Below are positions 32,851 to 35,718 of a stretch of 35,718 nt of DNA, in pieces. The DNA is from Dehalococcoidales bacterium (GTDB lineage: Bacteria; Chloroflexota; Dehalococcoidia; Dehalococcoidales; RBG-16-60-22): contig NZCW01000006.1 in assembly GCA_002688435.1 (NCBI GenBank), positions 14,239-49,956 on the forward strand. The letters are read 5' to 3'. The notes under the pieces were generated by a model. The model was not told where the DNA came from. It ran no database searches and worked only from the letters and a program-made list of their open reading frames with translations. The position numbers and the translations under genes were made by a program. Each line of letters opens with the position of its first letter. Positions within the stretch are counted from its first letter, which is position 1.

Positions 32851-34125
32851 ATAAAAATCCTAGTGGTCGGGAGTGGGGCCAGAGAGCACACCTTAGTCTG
32901 GAAGCTAGCTCAAAGCCCAAAGGTTAAAGAGATTTACACCGCCCCGGGCAACGCCGGCACAGCCCGGCTTGCCCATAACCTAGAGGTAAACCCCACCGAT
33001 ATAGAATCGTTGGCCAAATTCGCCCAAGAGAATAAAATTGACCTCACCATCGTCGGGCCGGAAGCACCGCTAGCGGCCGGTATCGCCGACCGTTTCCTAA
33101 ATATAGGGATGCCCGTATTCGGCGCCACTAAAGCCGCCGCCGAAATAGAGTCCAGTAAAGTCTTCGCCAAGGAGCTAATGCAGCAGTATGACATCCCGTG
33201 CGCCCAGAGTACCAGTTTCGCTGACTACCACCAGGCAAAGGAATATGTACAGCGGCAAAAGCTCCCGGTGGTCGTTAAGGCGGATGGGCTGGCGGCGGGT
33301 AAAGGAGTGGTCATCGCCAAATCGGTCCCGCAGGCGCTGGAGGCCCTGGCCAGCTTTATGAAAAGAAAGACGTTGGGCGCAGCTGGTGATAAAGTAATCA
33401 TTGAAGAATGTCTCGTGGGAAAAGAGATGAGCTCTTTTGCCTTTACCGACGCCCGTACTGTCGTCCTGATGGTGCCCGCCTGTGATTACAAACGGATATA
33501 CGATAACGACCGCGGGCCCAATACCGGCGGTATGGGTAGTTTCAGCCCGCCGCAATTTTTCGATACGGCGCTGGACAAAGCGATACAGGAGAACATCATG
33601 ACACCAACGGTAAACGCACTGCGCCGGGAAGGGAGGCCTTATAAGGGCGCCCTCTACGGCGGCCTGATGATTACCAACTCCGGGCCAAACGTGCTAGAAT
33701 TTAATGCCCGGTTCGGTGATCCGGAGACGCAGGTGATCCTACCCCGACTGAAAACCGACCTAGTAGATATTCTGCTGGCGGTGGTCAATGATAACCTTAA
33801 CCAAATAAAGATAGAATGGAGCGAGGCGGCCTGTGTCGGCGTGGTCATGGCGTCCGCTGGATATCCCGGTAGCCACCAGATCGGCTTCCCTATTACCGGG
33901 TTGGATGAGCCGGACAAGGAAATCCTGATATTCCACGCCGGGACGAAAACAGGGTCGGCCCAAGGCCAGATACTAACTAGCGGAGGTAGAGTCCTGACCG
34001 TAGTGGCTACCGGTAAAGATATTAAAGAAGCCAGAGATAAGGTCTATAAAAATATCTCACGGATTCATTTTAAAAGATGTTACTACCGCCGGGACATCGC
34101 CAGAATTAACTCAGGAAAGAGGTGA
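32851..34125 (+). CDS. purD: Phosphoribosylamine-glycine ligase, apparently with an ATA start codon
   Basis: Joins phosphoribosylamine and glycine with ATP in purine synthesis. The ATP-grasp protein has the full set of GARS signatures: VGSGAREHTLVWKLAQS, TAPGNAGTA, VGPEAPLAAGIADRF, KADGLAAGKGVVIA, NTGGMGSFSPP and FNARFGDPETQVILPRL. The family starts MKILVVGSGGREH, and here the codons before VVGSG are ATA AAA ATC CTA. ATA at 32851 sits at a normal distance from GGGGGTGAGG, and a TAG lies immediately upstream in frame. Starting at GTG 32863 would remove half of the first beta strand and be about 15 bases from the ribosome site. Length is 424 residues from ATA or 420 from GTG. It overlaps the possible GTG start of purE. 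Confidence 0.93.
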   Translation: MKILVVGSGAREHTLVWKLAQSPKVKEIYTAPGNAGTARLAHNLEVNPTDIESLAKFAQENKIDLTIVGPEAPLAAGIADRFLNIGMPVFGATKAAAEIESSKVFAKELMQQYDIPCAQSTSFADYHQAKEYVQRQKLPVVVKADGLAAGKGVVIAKSVPQALEALASFMKRKTLGAAGDKVIIEECLVGKEMSSFAFTDARTVVLMVPACDYKRIYDNDRGPNTGGMGSFSPPQFFDTALDKAIQENIMTPTVNALRREGRPYKGALYGGLMITNSGPNVLEFNARFGDPETQVILPRLKTDLVDILLAVVNDNLNQIKIEWSEAACVGVVMASAGYPGSHQIGFPITGLDEPDKEILIFHAGTKTGSAQGQILTSGGRVLTVVATGKDIKEARDKVYKNISRIHFKRCYYRRDIARINSGKR

Positions 34126-34130
34126 ATAAA

Positions 34131-34598
34131 ATGCCAACAGTGACCATCGTCATGGGTTCTAAATCGGACAATGATGCGCTCCAGCCAACGTTAGAAATAT
34201 TAACCCAGCTCGGCATCGATTATGAAGTAAACGTAATTTCGGCCCACCGCACCCCAGAAAAAGCCCGGCAGTACGGCATGACCGCCCGAGAGCGGGGCAT
34301 TGAGGTGATAATCGCCGCGGCGGGAGGAGCCGCCCACCTACCCGGGGTCCTAGCCAGCTGGACTACCTTACCCGTCATTGGGGTGCCACTACCAGTGGGT
34401 GAACTAAAAGGGGTCGATGCCCTCTACTCCATAGTCCAGATGCCCGCCGGGATACCGGTGGCCAGTGTCGCTATCGGTAGTGCCGGAGCGAAGAACGCAG
34501 CTTACCTAGCGGCCGAAATTTTAGGACTAAAGTATGATAGTATCAGGCAGGCCTACGAAAAGTACCGGAAGGACTTGCAGCAGGGAGATAAGAAATGA
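34131..34598 (+). CDS. purE: N5-carboxyaminoimidazole ribonucleotide mutase
   Basis: Rearranges N5-CAIR to CAIR in purine synthesis (class I PurE). It has 155 residues from the ATG at 34131, chosen because AGAGGTG lies six bases upstream; a GTG at 34122 overlapping the purD stop would add three residues. VTIVMGSKSDNDAL, NVISAHRTPEKA (with the catalytic His) and IIAAAGGAAHLPGVLAS are the family motifs. PVIGVPLPVGELKGVDALYSI includes the substrate phosphate site. MPAGIPVASVAIG agrees with class I. Its stop overlaps the purB ATG (ATGA). Confidence 0.96.
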   Translation: MPTVTIVMGSKSDNDALQPTLEILTQLGIDYEVNVISAHRTPEKARQYGMTARERGIEVIIAAAGGAAHLPGVLASWTTLPVIGVPLPVGELKGVDALYSIVQMPAGIPVASVAIGSAGAKNAAYLAAEILGLKYDSIRQAYEKYRKDLQQGDKK

Positions 34599-35718
34599 TT
34601 GAGCGGTATTCCCGGCCCGAGATGAAAAGGACTTGGTCGGAGGAAAACAAGTTCAACAAGTGGCTGGAAGTAGAGATTGCCGTCTGTGACGCCTGGGCCG
34701 AGCTCGGTATTATTCCCCGAGAAGCTATGCTCAAGATAAAAATGGCCCAGTGTAATATCAAGCGTATGGAAGAACTCCTCAGGGAAACGCACCATGATAT
34801 GACCGCTTTCCTCGGTTCGGTAGCGGATAACTTGGGCGAAGAATCACGCTTTATTCACCTCGGCCTTACCTCATCCGACGTGATGGATACCGCGCTCAGT
34901 CTGCAGATGGTCGAGGCGGCCGATATCCTAATTCAGGACATTAAAGAACTAATCGCGATACTGGCGCAACAGGCTATGGAGCACAAATACACGCCGATGA
35001 TAGGCCGCACCCACGGGATTCACGCCGAGCCGATTACCTTCGGCCTAAAACTAGCAGTATGGATGGAGGAAATGAGACGCAACCTACAAAGGCTCACCGA
35101 AGCCAAGAGGGCCATCACGGTAGGCAAGATTTCGGGCGCCGTAGGCACCTATGCCACGGTGCCGCCGGAAATAGAACAGAAGGCTTGCCGCAAGCTGGGA
35201 CTGGCCCCGGCACCGATATCAAACCAGATCCTACAACGTGACCGCCATGCTCAGTTCACCACTACCCTAGCGATAATCGCCAGCTCGCTGGAGAAATTTA
35301 CCACCGAAGTCAGAGGCCTGCAAAAAACCGAGGTGGGCGAAGTGGGGGAACCCTTCGAGGCTGGACAGACCGGTTCCTCAGCCATGCCTCACAAGCGCAA
35401 TCCAGAACTATGCGAACGGGTATGCGGCCTAGCCCGACTGGTCAGGGGACACGCCTTAACCTCAATGGAGAATATCGCCCTGTGGCACGAACGTGATATC
35501 AGCCACTCCTCCACCGAACGCATCACCCTACCTGACTCATGCCTAGTACTGGACTACTGCCTATCGATTTTCACCTCAGTCATCAAAGGGCTGGAAATTT
35601 ACCAGCCGAAAATGAAAAGGAATATGGAATTAACCAAAGGGCTGGTCTTCTCTCAGCGGGTAATGCTGGCCCTCATCGATAAGGGACTAAAACGGCAAAA
35701 AGCCTATGAGCTGGTACA
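34595..35718 (+). CDS. purB: Adenylosuccinate lyase, 5' part (runs off the window end)
   Basis: Cleaves SAICAR and adenylosuccinate in purine synthesis. The frame is open from the ATG at 34595 to the last base, 374 codons without a stop. It starts IERYSRPEMKRTWSEENKF. FIHLGLTSSDVMDTALSLQM (containing TSSD), GRTHGIHAEPITFGLK with a catalytic His, and the fumarase/lyase signature TGSSAMPHKRNPEL are present. The ISHSSTERITLPDS region follows. Only the last 50-80 residues should be missing. The ATGA overlap with purE indicates translational coupling within purD-purE-purB. Confidence 0.96.
   Translation, partial: MIERYSRPEMKRTWSEENKFNKWLEVEIAVCDAWAELGIIPREAMLKIKMAQCNIKRMEELLRETHHDMTAFLGSVADNLGEESRFIHLGLTSSDVMDTALSLQMVEAADILIQDIKELIAILAQQAMEHKYTPMIGRTHGIHAEPITFGLKLAVWMEEMRRNLQRLTEAKRAITVGKISGAVGTYATVPPEIEQKACRKLGLAPAPISNQILQRDRHAQFTTTLAIIASSLEKFTTEVRGLQKTEVGEVGEPFEAGQTGSSAMPHKRNPELCERVCGLARLVRGHALTSMENIALWHERDISHSSTERITLPDSCLVLDYCLSIFTSVIKGLEIYQPKMKRNMELTKGLVFSQRVMLALIDKGLKRQKAYELV

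Overview
The window looks like a bacterial chromosome segment, most likely from a Dehalococcoidia-like member of the Chloroflexota. This is inferred from gene content and order: a single-strand ilvD-ilvB-ilvN-ilvC-leuA-leuC-leuD-leuB block, a corrinoid protein next to a MtaA-like methyltransferase, URO-D-family and enolase-superfamily genes, and a thymidylate synthase of the type usual in methanogens. No 16S rRNA or other taxonomic marker is present. There is no rRNA, intact tRNA, CRISPR array, integrase or complete insertion sequence.

Layout. 1-1170 (+): the 3' end of an RNase D gene and an ArfB-type ribosome rescue factor. 1171-4140: an accessory-looking stretch with debris (a small AUA-start ORF, a strong orphan Shine-Dalgarno sequence with a hairpin, two tRNA-Arg-like 3' halves, an HMG-CoA lyase C-terminal remnant) around intact sucC-sucD. 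4141-7329 (+): HpcH/HpaI aldolase, mandelate racemase-type enolase-superfamily enzyme and a URO-D-family protein, probably one operon. 7331-10090 (-): threonine synthase-like enzyme, RidA and a secreted protein with an altered HExxH-like motif. 10230-12183 (-): a three-gene operon of thymidylate synthase-like protein plus two conserved proteins of unknown role, with a promoter near 12240. 12298-12720 (+): a decayed SagB-type nitroreductase gene. 12725-23946 (-): the branched-chain amino-acid genes from leuB back to ilvD, with a promoter at 24047-24076. They are interrupted by an MGMT-like gene, a dead PPOX-family gene, an MgtC-family fragment and a small membrane ORF. 24103-27874 (-): a tightly packed tsaC-tsaD-tsaB-tsaE set for tRNA t6A synthesis, with an EamA transporter as first gene. 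27957-28099: an enolase-superfamily C-terminal remnant. 28110-29165 (-): a CtBP-like 2-hydroxyacid dehydrogenase. 29228-30917 (+): corrinoid protein and MtaA-like methyltransferase. 31043-35718 (+): guaA, purD, purE and purB (cut by the window end).

How the genes fit together. The ilv/leu block covers the acetolactate-to-valine and isopropylmalate steps of branched-chain synthesis. An extra one-ACT-domain IlvN paralogue sits between ilvB and ilvN. The four tsa genes make up the bacterial t6A pathway. The pur genes and guaA cover parts of purine synthesis. The corrinoid protein and methyltransferase form two thirds of a methyl-transfer system whose substrate methyltransferase is not in the window.

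The most notable features are five recognisable gene corpses lying in the spacers of housekeeping operons, an apparently intact purD whose only well-placed start codon is ATA, the tandem IlvN paralogues, the operon containing the methanogen-type thymidylate synthase-like protein, and the pair of tRNA-Arg 3' halves flanking sucCD. I did not find a clear new defence or mobile system. The best candidates for undescribed biology are the 10230-12183 operon and the secreted protein at 8858-10090.
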